Positions 32,459 to 42,857 of a DNA stretch of 64,000 nucleotides are shown piece after piece. Every line of letters begins with the position of its first letter. Position 1 is the first letter of the stretch. The stretch is from Physcomitrium patens. Taxonomy: Eukaryota; Streptophyta; Bryopsida; Funariales; Funariaceae. The DNA is taken from assembly GCF_000002425.4 (NCBI RefSeq), contig NC_037254.1:17208001-17272000 (forward strand). The letters run 5' to 3'. The position numbers and the translations under genes are program-made. The notes below the pieces were generated by a model. That model was not told the DNA's origin. It ran no database searches and worked only from the letters and a program-made list of their open reading frames with translations.

Positions 32459-33950
32459 CATTGAAGTATCATTTGTAGGTAATTCTTGTGAATCTGCCTT
32501 ATGAGCTTTGTCTCTTTGAGTGTACTTCTTAGAAGAATTTTCTTCTTATATTGTTCAAATTTCTTCTTCTCTTTTCTTTCATCAAGGCTTCATATTAGCT
32601 CTTTACAATATATGCATGAATCAAAAAATCTTCTACAAGACCTTTCCAATTTATTGCACTATGTCTTGTAGCTATAGTTCTCAATAATGCTTTCTGAGGC
32701 ATCTTTTTATTTGCATTATAGAAATGGTCAAAGTCTAAAATCTACTTAACTCTATACTTTTGCTGAAGTCATTATCTATTCTAGCACCATAATTTGTACT
32801 TTCTCATGTTGTTACTCTATGTGCTACTTAATAGTCTTGAATCAATGCTCTTATATCTCTTTTACTAAAATTGATTTGAAAGAAGTTTCATGTATCTTTT
32901 AATGCTACCTTTCCAAAAAATAACTCCTTGTTGTACCATATTATCAAATTCATTGCAATCTTTCTTAGTATAAAAAACATCATTATACCAAATGCATCTT
33001 TGTACATATCTTTGTTTAGAAATAGCCTTCAAATTGTCTATAGAAGTCCTTTCTTCAAGTCTTGCCACTTTCATTTAAAGTTCTTGCATACCATATATAA
33101 TTTTTTCAACTCCCATATCTTCTTTCTTAGATGTAGATACTAGAGAATGAATAATAGGTATTTTTGATTGTGTTTTATAGACTTAAGTTTTAGGTGCTTG
33201 TATTATTCTTAGAATATTAATTCTATCCTTTTTTTCTCTCTTTTTGCAAACAAATCCACAACATCTTCAACATTTTTTACTTTTTTTTCAATCCTTCATC
33301 TTCTTCTTTGTCTTAAAGTAGCAATTCTAATTTTTCTTGTAATTCTCAATTAATAGCTTGAAGAAATAACTCAACCTTTTTTGACTCCAATGTTAAGTTC
33401 TTCACTTTTGATAATTGAAAATATTATCTTTTATACTCCTTCAATAGTTTTATTATTTATAAATTCTTATTAGACCACTCAATTTATTCCAAAAATAATT
33501 TCTTAGTAAAACAATCAGTGTCTTTCAAGAAATATTTGTCTTTTAATGTATGTGAAAAATTCTCCCATGAATTTTCATAATGCTTCATAATTAATGTAAC
33601 ATATTTTTTAATCTTTGTTATCATGGCAAGTCCAAATAATTCAATCATCTTCTTCTCAAAAACTTGATTTAATTCCATTTTCTATGCATAACATCTTAAG
33701 TACTTTGAAATATTCCTTCCATAAAATTGATCAATTTTATTGACCACTTCTTATAATGCTTTGGTTGCCAAAGCTTCCTTTTGATCGTTACTTTAATATT
33801 ATTGCATAGATAATAAAAAAGCTTGAAACATACTTACAATGGTTGGATCTATATATATATCTTATCTTTTAAAAGAAACTCCACTAGAAGCTCCACTTGA
33901 AGCTCCTACCATAGCTCCTTCAAAACTCTTGCTTTTATACTCTATTAAAT
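32459..33950 (-). pseudogene. H1 gag remnant
   Basis: Open fragments at 33484-33678 (FGLAMITKIKKYVTLIMKHY, then ENSWENFSHTLKDKYFLKD) and 32865-33074 (RCIWYNDVFYTKKDCNEFDN) are readable. The latter resembles a decayed zinc knuckle of the C-x2-C...H...C kind, followed by GVIFWKGSI, a pattern seen after knuckles in some plant Gypsy gags. The rest is broken. Family placement is weak. Confidence 0.45.
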
Positions 33951-34030
33951 AAAAATAAAAATAAAAATAATTAAACTCCAATACCTCCCACCTCAAGCTT
34001 TATATTGGATTCACCACTTATGTTGTATTA

Positions 34031-34759
34031 TGTAAAGCCTTACTTGAGAATGCACCAAGCACTTAGCTATAGAAGATAGAAAGAGTATTGCAATAACAAG
34101 ATTTTAATTCTAATAGAATCCTAAATAACTCTAATTAAACCTTAATAATATTAATCAAACTTTAATCAAATCCAAAAAACCCTCAAAGAAATTACAAAAG
34201 AAGCATGAAAAAATCCTAATAAAATTCAAACAACCTATTAAAATAAAATTCAAAATATATTTTAAATAAATTCTAATAAAATATTAATTTAATCCTAATT
34301 AAAATCTTAGTAGTCTTTACTTAAATCTTAAGTCAAATCCTTACTAAATCCTAAATAAATCTCAAATCTTTACTAATTTTTAAATCCTAAATCAAACCTT
34401 AATCAAATTAATCTAATCCTAAGATAGTTTAGAACCTCAATATCTATTAATTATGCCATTGATCTTACTTAATATTTCACACATCTTTTAACAACTAAGT
34501 TGACAACAAGCTTAAAAAATTTGAAGAAGATCAAACTTACCAAATAGAAGATTAAACCTAAATTCTACTCAGGTGTTGATCAACTTCTTTATTCAATCTG
34601 AATGTTGAACTTCTAGTACCAATATCTCCTTCTTAAATAATTGAATTATCTCCAAAATATATTTATACTATGAGAAATCAAATTCAGTATCTATACAAAA
34701 AAAAATTTTACTTCAAACTAATCAACAAATTACTAAAGATTTTAAAAATACTCATTGAC
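34031..34759 (-). repeat. H1 5' LTR, part 3 (with 41155-41620 and 59372-59601)
   Basis: This part contains the 'taaatcctaaatcaaacc' type degenerate repeat, the reverse complement of the TTTAGG-rich tract in H2. The inner end is at 34031 (TGTAAAGCC; on the minus strand ...GGCTTTACA). The summed LTR length is about 1.41 kb, against 1.33 kb in H2. D is inserted at 34760 and J at 41621. Confidence 0.7.
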
Positions 34760-35319
34760 TGTCACAGACATACTCATGTAAGCTAGTAATTACATATACT
34801 AATAGGTAGAAGTAAGTAAAAGTAGATAAAAGTAAGTTAATTCTATAGTATTTGATATAATGGCTTCCTAGAAGCTTCATAGATGCTCCTTTGACTTCAT
34901 AGGTGTCTTTAATTGACTTTTTGGATTAGAAACGTGGTCAACAAGTTGCCATGTGCCACTTATGTTATTAGCTTGAAGATCAAGCTAATTATGTGGCCCA
35001 CACGTAGAAAAACTTACCTTGTAAGTCAAGGCATGTGTCCTACAAAGTCAACACATATTGAAGGTCTTATAGAACGTCGCCACGTAGCCCCTAGTTAGAT
35101 AGTATATATAGAGACAAGAGTGAAGCCTTCTTCACTCTTCTCAACTCCTTTCTTGCTTCTAGTCTACTTTCAAGGATCTCTAGTTTTCTTGTCTTTGTGT
35201 AATAGCCATTCCAGTTTCTCTTTCAATATACATACTTATTTATTTATATTTTGTTACCTTTCTTTGACTGAAGGCTCACTTGTCTGAATTACTTTTTTAT
35301 CGAGTTCTTGTCCTTGACA
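34760..35319 (+). repeat. 5' LTR of D (560 bp)
   Basis: It runs from TGTCACAGACA to TCCTTGACA. A TATATATAGA box-like word lies at about 35103. A PBS-like ATATCAAAGCTTTG lies about 20 bases downstream (35341-35356), like a decayed initiator-Met site. Confidence 0.93.
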
Positions 35320-35532
35320 AATTGACAAAAGTACACCTATAATATCAAAGCTTTGTCTAATCTTGATTAAGAGTGGATTACCTCTTTTTCTTGATAAGAT
35401 ATAAGCATATTAGAAGTTGTGGATTATCCTCTTCTAAACTGATATTATCTTTAGCATTTTCTTTGTTCTCAAGTCCTCTCTTCTATTTGTCTTGAGCGAT
35501 ATTAGACATCTTCTCTTTTTCTAAGTGTTATC

Positions 35533-36470
35533 ATGGTAGAACTTATTGAAATGAAGAACACAATGGCACAAATGCAAAAGCAATTGAGGGAGTTAATGCT
35601 TGCGATACATCAACTCAATTTACCACCACAAGAAGCAACAAGATTGGCAGGAAGTGAAGATATAGAAATGGTTGGAGCTGCTTCAACATCTGCACCAAAC
35701 CATGTCCTTTCTCCTAAGGAGGAACACCCTTCCAGTGTTAGAGAACCAAGAATTGCCCTATCCGAGAAGTTTGATGGCACCAAATCCAAGTTTCAAGGAT
35801 TTATCAATGAAGTATAACTTGTGATTAAACTTCAACCCCAAAGCTATCCAACTCCAGGATCGCAAGTTAGATTCATTGGTATGCTTCTTTCAGATTCAGC
35901 ACTATCGTGGTTTTCATCTTTTCTTGAACAACGAGATCCAATATTGGATAATCTAGAGACTTTTCTAGCGGAGTTTTGATCCATGTATGGAGAACATGAT
36001 GCAACTCGTGTTGCAATCAATAAGATCCATATTTTACGACAAGGCAATCGATCAGTAACGTTGTATGCTTCACAATTTTGACAACTTGTAACTGATATCA
36101 AGTAGAATGATGCTGCACTTATTAGCCAATTTCTCTATGGATTATAATATGAGGTAAAAAAAATTAATGCTCAACTTACTTGATCCTCAAACATTGAGTC
36201 AAGCTATTGACTTTGCTCTGAAGTGCAACAATCGCCTTTTTGAATTCCGATCTGAGAACCATACAAGTGGACCTCAACGTTACTATAATTCAATGGCAAC
36301 ACCAACACCTCTTCAACACATACATTCGGAAGTAGAGGATATGCAAATTGATACAGTATGTTTCAAACCTCTTACTGAGCAAGAAAAGACTCATCGTCAT
36401 GAAGAAGGATTATGTTTATATTATAGAGAACTAAAGTACACTACTCAATATTGTCCAAAGAAATGACGCA
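35533..36470 (+). pseudogene. D gag
   Basis: From ATG 35533 (a coiled N-terminus, EMKNTMAQMQKQLRELMLAI) through LSEKFDGTKSKFQGFI, then GSQVRFIGMLLSDSALSWF, DPQTLSQAIDFALKCNNRLF and a knuckle-like CLYYRELKYTTQYC, in which the second Cys has become Tyr. Stops at about 35815, 35978 and 36078, plus a frame break near 36150, interrupt it. Gag would assemble the cytoplasmic particle. Confidence 0.8.
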
Positions 36471-36539
36471 ATCATAAAATGAGGAATATGGATGTGAAAG
36501 AAGACAATATGTCGAAAAAATGAATTTGTCCACCTACAA

Positions 36540-36934
36540 TAGAGACCGTGCGCTTGGAACCTTGCACAACATCTAGTAAAGGTCTTATTCTCTCCTCAAA
36601 GCCTTCTCCTTGTTTTACATTAAATATTATTTTAGGACCTAAATATTACAAAGTCTCTGCCTTCTTAGATTCGAGAGCCTTAGCATGTTTTTTAGATGAA
36701 GAATTTACTAAAAGATATAACATATCTTTAGTAAAGAAAACTAAACCTATTCATGTAGAAGTCATAGATGGTCGTCCATTGTCTTTTGGGGATATTACTC
36801 ACAAAATCCTTCCTATAGAAGTAATAATCAATGGTCATAATAGCTTTGTAGTATTAAATATCATTAGATCTCCCTCTTATCCAGTCATTTTAGATTTATT
36901 GTCGTTAGAAAAATACAACCCTCAAATAGATTAG
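36540..36934 (+). pseudogene. D aspartic protease
   Basis: An open 128-codon stretch. The active-site region reads FLDSRALACFLDEEF, where the canonical D-S-G has become D-S-R (a GGA/GGG to AGA/AGG type change). Later VILDLLSLEKYNPQID fits the conserved LG...L..YNP.I.W segment. The change would inactivate the enzyme. Confidence 0.75.
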
Positions 36935-37045
36935 ATTTTCCTAACTCTTACTTTTTCTAAAAGTATAACTAATATTGTAGTTAATCAAGTAGAGAGTCAT
37001 AAGTCCAGTTCAATTAAACCCATATTTATAGGTGCAAAAGCTTTC

Positions 37046-38000
37046 TTGCATGGTGCTATGAAAGAATCACCATATATTATTTATGCCACACCTATTTTTA
37101 CTAGTGAAAAGACTTCAAGTGGCATTCCAAGCCAATATCAAGAATTTCAAGATGTATTCGAAAAAAAGAATGCGGATACACTCCCGGAACACCGTCCCTA
37201 TGATTGCTCAATTGACCTTCGAGAAAGAGCACAACTGCCATTCAAACCAATCTATAGTTTATCACAAAATGAATTGACTGAACTCAAGGAATATATTGAA
37301 GAAATCTAGCCAAGAATTTCATACGCTATTCTAAATCTCCGATAGGAGCTCCAATTCTATTTGTGAAGAAAAAAGATGGATCATTGCGGATGTGTGTTGA
37401 TTATTGAGGACTCAACAAGATTACCATCAACAACAGGTATTCACTACCTTTAAAATCTGGACTTCTTGATCAACTGAATCAAGCTAAGATCTATACAAAA
37501 ATAGATCTCCGGGGAGCATACAATCTAGTATGCATGAAAGAAAGAGATGAATGGAAGACTACGTTTCGAACTAGGTATGGACATTTTGAATATAATGTCA
37601 TGCCTTTTGGACTTACAAATGCACCAGCAACTTTTCAACATATAATGAATGATGTTTTTCGAGAGTTTTTGGACGATTTTGTGGTCTATTATCTAGACGA
37701 CATCTTGATCTATTCTAAGAATCCAGAAGAACATGAACTTCATGTTCGTTGTGTGTTACAAAAATTAAGAGATGCAAGACTCTATGCCAAGATAGAAAAG
37801 TGTGTATTCTATACTACTCAAGTTGATTTCTTAGGTTACATCATTTCAAATGATGGACTTATGATGGATCCTAAGAAAATTCAAACTATTATAGATTGAA
37901 AGATCCCAAAAACGGTAAGAGATGTCCAATGTTTTTTGGGATTTGCCAACTACTATCGGATCTTCATCAAAGACTTCTCTTGAGTTGCAGCTCCACTTAC
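37046..38000 (+). pseudogene. D reverse transcriptase
   Basis: Motifs are HRPYDCSIDL (37190-37220), [28 protein letters not shown] (37490-37530), YNVMPFGLTNAPATFQHIMN and the catalytic YLDDILIYSKN (about 37687-37720), then VDFLGYIISNDG. Stops at 37307 and 37897 and a shifted segment at 37310-37530 break the frame. The catalytic Y-L-D-D is intact. Confidence 0.85.
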
Positions 38001-38004
38001 ACAT

Positions 38005-38583
38005 TTGACTTGTAAAGACAAACTCCAATGGAATGAAGAAGCGGAAGTTACTTTTGAATCTTTGAAGACAACGTTTGTTTTTGCACCAATCTTGTATCGT
38101 GTTGATTTTTCCAAAGCATTTTTTATGGAAACAAATGCATCAGACTTTGCTTTGGATGTGATTATGTCACAAATGGGAACAGATGACAAACTTCATTTAG
38201 TAGCCTTTCATTCAAGAAAATTCTCAGCAGCAGAAATAAATTATGAGATCCATAACAAAGAACTTCTTGCAATTATGGATTCTTTTCAAGAATGGCATCA
38301 TTATCTAGAAGGCGCTTCTAGTCTAGTCACCTTATATACGGATCACAAGAACTTTGAATATTTCATGTCAGCACACGTATTAAATCATCGTCAAGCTCAT
38401 TGGAGCATGTCTTTATCAAGATTCGAATTCATCATCACTTATTGGCTAGAAAAACAACAAGGTTTGTTTGATGCCTTGTCTAGACATTCTTATCTTGCAC
38501 CAAAAAAAGGAGATGCAGTTTTTGAGCAACAAAGAACGGTTTTCTTGAAGCCGGAGCAATTTCATCTTCGAGCAATAAAATGA
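38005..38583 (+). pseudogene. D RNase H
   Basis: 192 open codons: FFMETNASDFALDVIMSQ (the first catalytic Asp is altered to Asn within the usual E-x-D-A-S), FHSRKFSAAEINYEIHNKEL, LYTDHKNFEYF, then RQAHWSMSLSRFEFIITY. It degrades the RNA template during cDNA synthesis. It is closed by a stop at 38581. Confidence 0.8.
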
Positions 38584-38589
38584 ACATTG

Positions 38590-39790
38590 ACTGTTGATTT
38601 AACTTTTCTTAAGCAAGTCCAGTTAAGTATGTCTTTAGACCCTCTTGTTCATGATATCAAGAATAATTCTTCTAAATCTCATGATCCCTCTAAATTTGAA
38701 TTTAAGAACAATCTACTCTATTTCGAAGGATGCCTATATGTTCCAGAAGGAGAAGCACGTTAATTTGTTCTTCAAGCTCGTCATGACTTCCCAGCAGTAG
38801 TACATTTTGGATATAATAAGACTTTGGAGCTGATATCTAGGGATTTTTGGTGGCCTCAAATGTGGAAGGTAGTCAAAGATTTTGTACAATCATGTGATGT
38901 TTGCTCAAGATCAAAAACTCCTTGTCATCGATCTTTTGGACTTCTTCAGCCACTACCCATTCCAAAACAACCATGGTCTTCTGTTTCTAGGGACTTTATC
39001 ACGGATCTTTCAAGCTCAGATTCTTATGATTCTATATTCGTGATAGTAGATCATTTTACCAAGATGGCACATTTTGTACCATGTACAAAATCTATCATAG
39101 GTGGAGAAACAGCTAAGCTCTTTCTTGACAATATCTATCGCTATCATGGATTACCCAAGGATATTATATCAGATAGGGGAACTCAATTTATATCAAGATT
39201 TTGGCGGACTCTTTTCAAGATTCTAAAAGTGGATATAAAACTATCTTCGACATTCCATCCTCAAACTGATGGACAAATGGAGCATATTAATCAAGTTTTG
39301 GAGCAATATTTAAGATGTACCATTAACTACCAATAAGATGATTGGACAACTCTTTTGCCATTGGCAGAGTTTGCTTATAATATCACGGTACATTCTTCTA
39401 CAAAACAAACACCTTCTTTTGTTAATTATGGTTATCATCCACGACTTGATACTTTTGACTTTTCAAAAGTTGATAATCCTGCTGCAAAAGATTTGGCAAT
39501 TCATTTATCAGAGCTACATGCAACGATGAAGGCATAGTTAAAAGAGGCTCAAGAACAACAAAAGATCAATGCGGATGTCTATCGAAAGAAACAACCACCA
39601 TTCCACTTGGGTGATAAGGTATGGCTACTTCGTCGCATTATCAAGATCACTCGTCCTTGTAATAAGTTAGACTATCAAAGGTTGAGACCATATTCTATTT
39701 CTTTATAAATCAATCCAGTTGCATATCGTTTACATCTATCGGAGTCAATAAAAATCCATCTAGTATTTCACGTATCTCTTCTTGAACCAT
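38590..39790 (+). pseudogene. D integrase
   Basis: The zinc finger reads H-FPAVVHFGYNK...CDVC (38780-38900). The core has DFITDLSSSDSYDSIFVIVD with the first Asp, SDRGTQFISRFWRTLFKI with the second Asp, and STFHPQTDGQMEHINQVLEQ with the Glu, so all three catalytic residues are visible. Stops lie at 38761, 39334 and 39535. The C-terminal domain (FHLGDKVWLLRRIIKITRPC) ends in HVSLLEPYK just before the chromodomain. Confidence 0.85.
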
Positions 39791-39798
39791 ACAAGACA

Positions 39799-40014
39799 AT
39801 GGACATACCAAGAAGACGACAAGCTCTACCTCATCCTATAGAAGTGGATAATAATGAAGAGTTTGAAGTAGAAGAAGTCTTAGATTCAAGGCGGCGTCGA
39901 AATAAATTAGAATATCTTGTCCATTGGCACGGATATGGTATTAGTAAACGCACGTGGGAGCCAATAAAGAATCTTGCAAATGGAGCAAAGGCGGTGGAGG
40001 CTTTTCATCGATGA
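39799..40014 (+). pseudogene. D chromodomain at the integrase C-terminus
   Basis: Reads EEFEVEEVLDSRRRRNKLEY, then LVHWHGYGISKRTWEPIKNL and AKAVEAFHR. This is a good match to the chromodomain fold, including the W-x-G-Y and T-W-E-P motifs (one aromatic-cage position replaced by V/H). In chromoviruses this domain steers integration to heterochromatin marks. It is continuous with integrase apart from upstream stops. Confidence 0.9.
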
Positions 40015-40129
40015 CATCTATCAAAATTAAGATGAAAACCTTCTTTATAAAAGAAACAACATCTAGGCAAGATAACATTCTACTTTCAATCCTTGTTCGT
40101 AGCTTCTTTGTAGTTGTGACGCTCAGGAG

Positions 40130-40553
40130 ATGGAGAACCAACAACTAGTGGATTCGACTCAAGAGCCTTCATTTGCTGACCTGTCAGATGAGACATTACG
40201 ATTGTCACAACCTTCAAGATGACATAATCAAGATGAAGATCTTCAAGAACGACATGTTCTTCCTCGAATAGATGGCGAGATACAACATATTTGATATCAC
40301 GATTTGAGAAGGGACTCCCAATGTTTGGTGATTTTGCTAGAGGTAGGAACAACTCCTACTGGTGTTCAAAATATTCTATTTGAAGGAAGTTATGAAGGCC
40401 TCAACAATGATTAAATAACTGGGTGGTCTTCTCACCCTGGTATGGGCCACTACCGATGGTTGAGAGGTCCTATCAATCATCTTCAAAGAGAACAAAGATC
40501 AGAGTATGTGGCAAATACAATTCGTCGCATCATAGATTTCTTCAACATATAAT
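40130..40553 (+). pseudogene. D decayed frame after the chromodomain (about 140 codons)
   Basis: A frame different from that of the chromodomain reads from ATG 40130 (MENQQLVDSTQEPSF, ADLSDETLRLSQPS) to HPGMGHYRWLRGPINHLQRE and SEYVANTIRRIIDFF, with three internal stops (two TGA, one TAA). The composition looks protein-like and continuous. I do not recognise it. It may be a C-terminal extension or a small extra ORF of this chromovirus. Confidence 0.4.
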
Positions 40554-40579
40554 GACGGCTCCTCATGGAACTCGTCCCT

Positions 40580-40593
40580 AGAAGGAGGGATAA
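40580..40593 (+). other. Polypurine tract of D
   Basis: AGAAGGAGGGATAA directly abuts the 3' LTR start TGTCATGG. Confidence 0.8.
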
Positions 40594-41154
40594 TGTCATG
40601 GACATATTCATGTAAGCTAGTTATTACATAGACAAATAAGTAGAAGTAAGTAAAAGTAGGTAAAAGTAAATTAATTCTATAGTATTTAATATGAAAGCTA
40701 TCTAGAAGCTTCATAGATGCTACTTTGACTTCATAGGTGTCTTTAATTGATTTTTTGGATTAGAAACGTGGTCAACAAGTTGGCCATGTGCCACACATGT
40801 TATTAGCTTGAAGATCAAGCTAACTATATAGCCCACACGTAGAAAAACTTGCCTTGTAAGTCAAGGCATGTGTCCTACAAAGTCAACACATATTGGAGGT
40901 CCTATAGAATGTCGCCATGTAGTCCCTAGTTAGATAGTATATATAGAAACAAGAGTGAAGTCTTCTTCACTCTTGTCAACTCCTTTCTTGCTTTTAGTCT
41001 AGTTTCAAAGGTCTCTAGTTTTCTTGTCTTTTGGCAATAGCCATTCTAGTTTTTTTTTTAATATACATACTTATTTATTTACATTTTGTTATGTTTCTTT
41101 GAGTGAAGGCTCACTTGACTGAATTGTTTTTTCATCGAGTTCTTGTCCTTGACA
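40594..41154 (+). repeat. 3' LTR of D (561 bp)
   Basis: Matches the 5' LTR throughout, with scattered transitions. It is followed by the second TTGAC copy. Confidence 0.93.
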
Positions 41155-41620
41155 TTGACCCTCAAATTCCAGATTTTGAGACTTCAACCTTCAAAAACCT
41201 TTACATGCTTTGATCTAACTGTTTGATTGACCTCAATGTTTTCACACACACTACCAACTAAAATACCAACATATTATTTAAAATTTATGCATATATACAC
41301 CACAAAATTCAAGAAACCTTCAATTTTGTAATCATAATTTTATTTTTTAAAATCTAATCTAACTAAAAATATCACTAATTTTGAAAATCTTCCAAAAATA
41401 AAATATTAATTTAATTGACATAAAACCAATGTTCAATAATCTTTTTACTAGTTTGTTCTTAAATCCCACTTTTTAATCTACCAAAGAACCTCAGAGTCAT
41501 TGTAGGTACATGGTTTTGGGCCTTGAGATCTGATTTTGATCCAAGTTGTCAAGTGGTCCTCTCTACGTATGAATATTTGATAATTTGAGGTAACTTTTTC
41601 TCTGACCTATTAATAACTTA

Positions 41621-41967
41621 TGTAATTATCATTTTACTTATTCTACAAATTTCTTTCAAAATAAACCTATAGAAAGGAGATTTGAACTCAGGAAAAGACT
41701 AAGCGTATGAGCTTACATCTTAGGATCACTCAATTAACCGTAATTCGAACCACTAAAACGCCAAGAAATCCTACAATGCTTTCTCCTAGTAACAATACTC
41801 CTTTATCAACTAATAACAACAGTGTGCAACCTTGCACTCTCAAAAGACTACTCAAAATACATAATTTCCATCCAACACCAAAAATAACAGACTTCACTCC
41901 AACTAATCTCAATTCATACAATTTCTATAATCACAAACTTCTTCTGTCAAAACATACACATAACTTT
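41621..41967 (-). repeat. J 3' LTR, outer part (continues at 53137-53547)
   Basis: Together the two parts give about 758 bp and match 58624-59371 continuously across the P insertion point: 'cacataacttt' then 'caataaataac' here, against 'cacacaactct' then 'caataaacaac' in the intact LTR. This fixes the P boundaries and shows that P entered a pre-existing LTR. Confidence 0.9.
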
Positions 41968-42744
41968 TGTAGAATAAGTAGTTATTTGTTGATTTGTAGA
42001 TACTTAGTTTATAGTGTAAACAGGGATAGATGACTGTTGGAAAGGTAGTTCAGTAGTTAAAATGGATGAATAGTTAGAAAAAGCAGTTTTCATTAGAGAT
42101 GTATTAGTTGGTATCTTGTGGTAGGATAAGGAGGATGAGAGAGACGAAGAAACTGCCATTACTGTGATAGCGTGAGCCGGGGTAAGCTTGGTGCTACCTC
42201 TTTTCTTTTGTTGTTATGTTCTTTGAAATAAGAGTATTGAGAGTTTCTGAATATTGTGAAGTGAATCATGGAATGAAAGTGTGATTGGAATTATATGTTA
42301 TTGAATGAGAAGAAGAGAGATTGAATGCTGAAATCTGAATGTAGTTCAGCAGAAAGAGTGAATCTGTGGTTGTCTGAAACACTGTAATGTGAATGGCAGT
42401 TCTGTGTGAAGAATTCCAGTGATTGGAATGAGGGTAATTGTGTGCTGAAAGCTGTGAGAGCGCAGTATTATAGTTGGAGATTATAAGAGTGAAGATATAT
42501 TGGTGGAAATAGCAGTTATTGATATGACTGAATTGCTGTAAGGAAGAGATTGATAAGGTGAAAGGAGAGATTATAGTTTCCTTGTGTGCTTAGACAATGG
42601 AAATAGAGACGATACATTGGAGGTAATTAATTGTGTGACCCTAACGTGAACGCTCAAGCAACTAGTCACTCCTCGTGTTCGAATTCCCCTATACAGGTTT
42701 ATTCTGGGAGGTTTCTTTCGGAATAAGTAAAACGAGCAATCACA
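41968..42744 (+). repeat. Left LTR of P (777 bp), + orientation
   Basis: Starts TGTAGAATAAG and ends GAGCAATCACA, three bases before the PBS. It differs from the right LTR at about ten sites in the first 230 bp but is nearly identical further in. It carries the tRNA-like block at about 42632-42702. Confidence 0.93.
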
Positions 42745-42747
42745 TTT

Positions 42748-42765
42748 TGGCACCGCTGCCGGAGA
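42748..42765 (+). other. PBS of P, left arm
   Basis: TGGCACCGCTGCCGGAGA, 15 of 18 matches to the expected tRNA-Asp site. The right-arm copy is one match better. Confidence 0.85.
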
Positions 42766-42857
42766 GTGATAATAGCTTTGAGTGCTAGGAATTAATTACC
42801 AAACATGTGAAAAAATTGGCAATGGAAGATGATTTCAGTAGTGTTTGAAGAAAGTTT

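Larger units (their letters stand above)
34760..41154 (+). mobile_element. Element D: chromovirus with both LTRs (6.4 kb)
   Basis: The 5' LTR is at 34760-35319 and the 3' LTR at 40594-41154 (560 and 561 bp). An exact 5-bp duplication TTGAC flanks it at 34755-34759 and 41155-41159. Order: gag, protease, RT, RNase H, integrase, chromodomain, a further decayed frame, polypurine tract. RT text such as YLDDILIYSKNPEEH followed by a LGYIISNDGLMMDPKKIQ stretch resembles fungal/moss Tcn1-like chromoviruses more than common angiosperm ones (an impression, not tested). Frames are broken mostly by transition-type stops. Confidence 0.95.

Noticed and set aside
41707-42033. 108-codon + frame in the J LTR, and a similar 88-codon frame at 58709-58975
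   Set aside because: Antisense LTR sequence rich in Asn/Thr/Pro from simple composition; it crosses the P insertion point in one copy.
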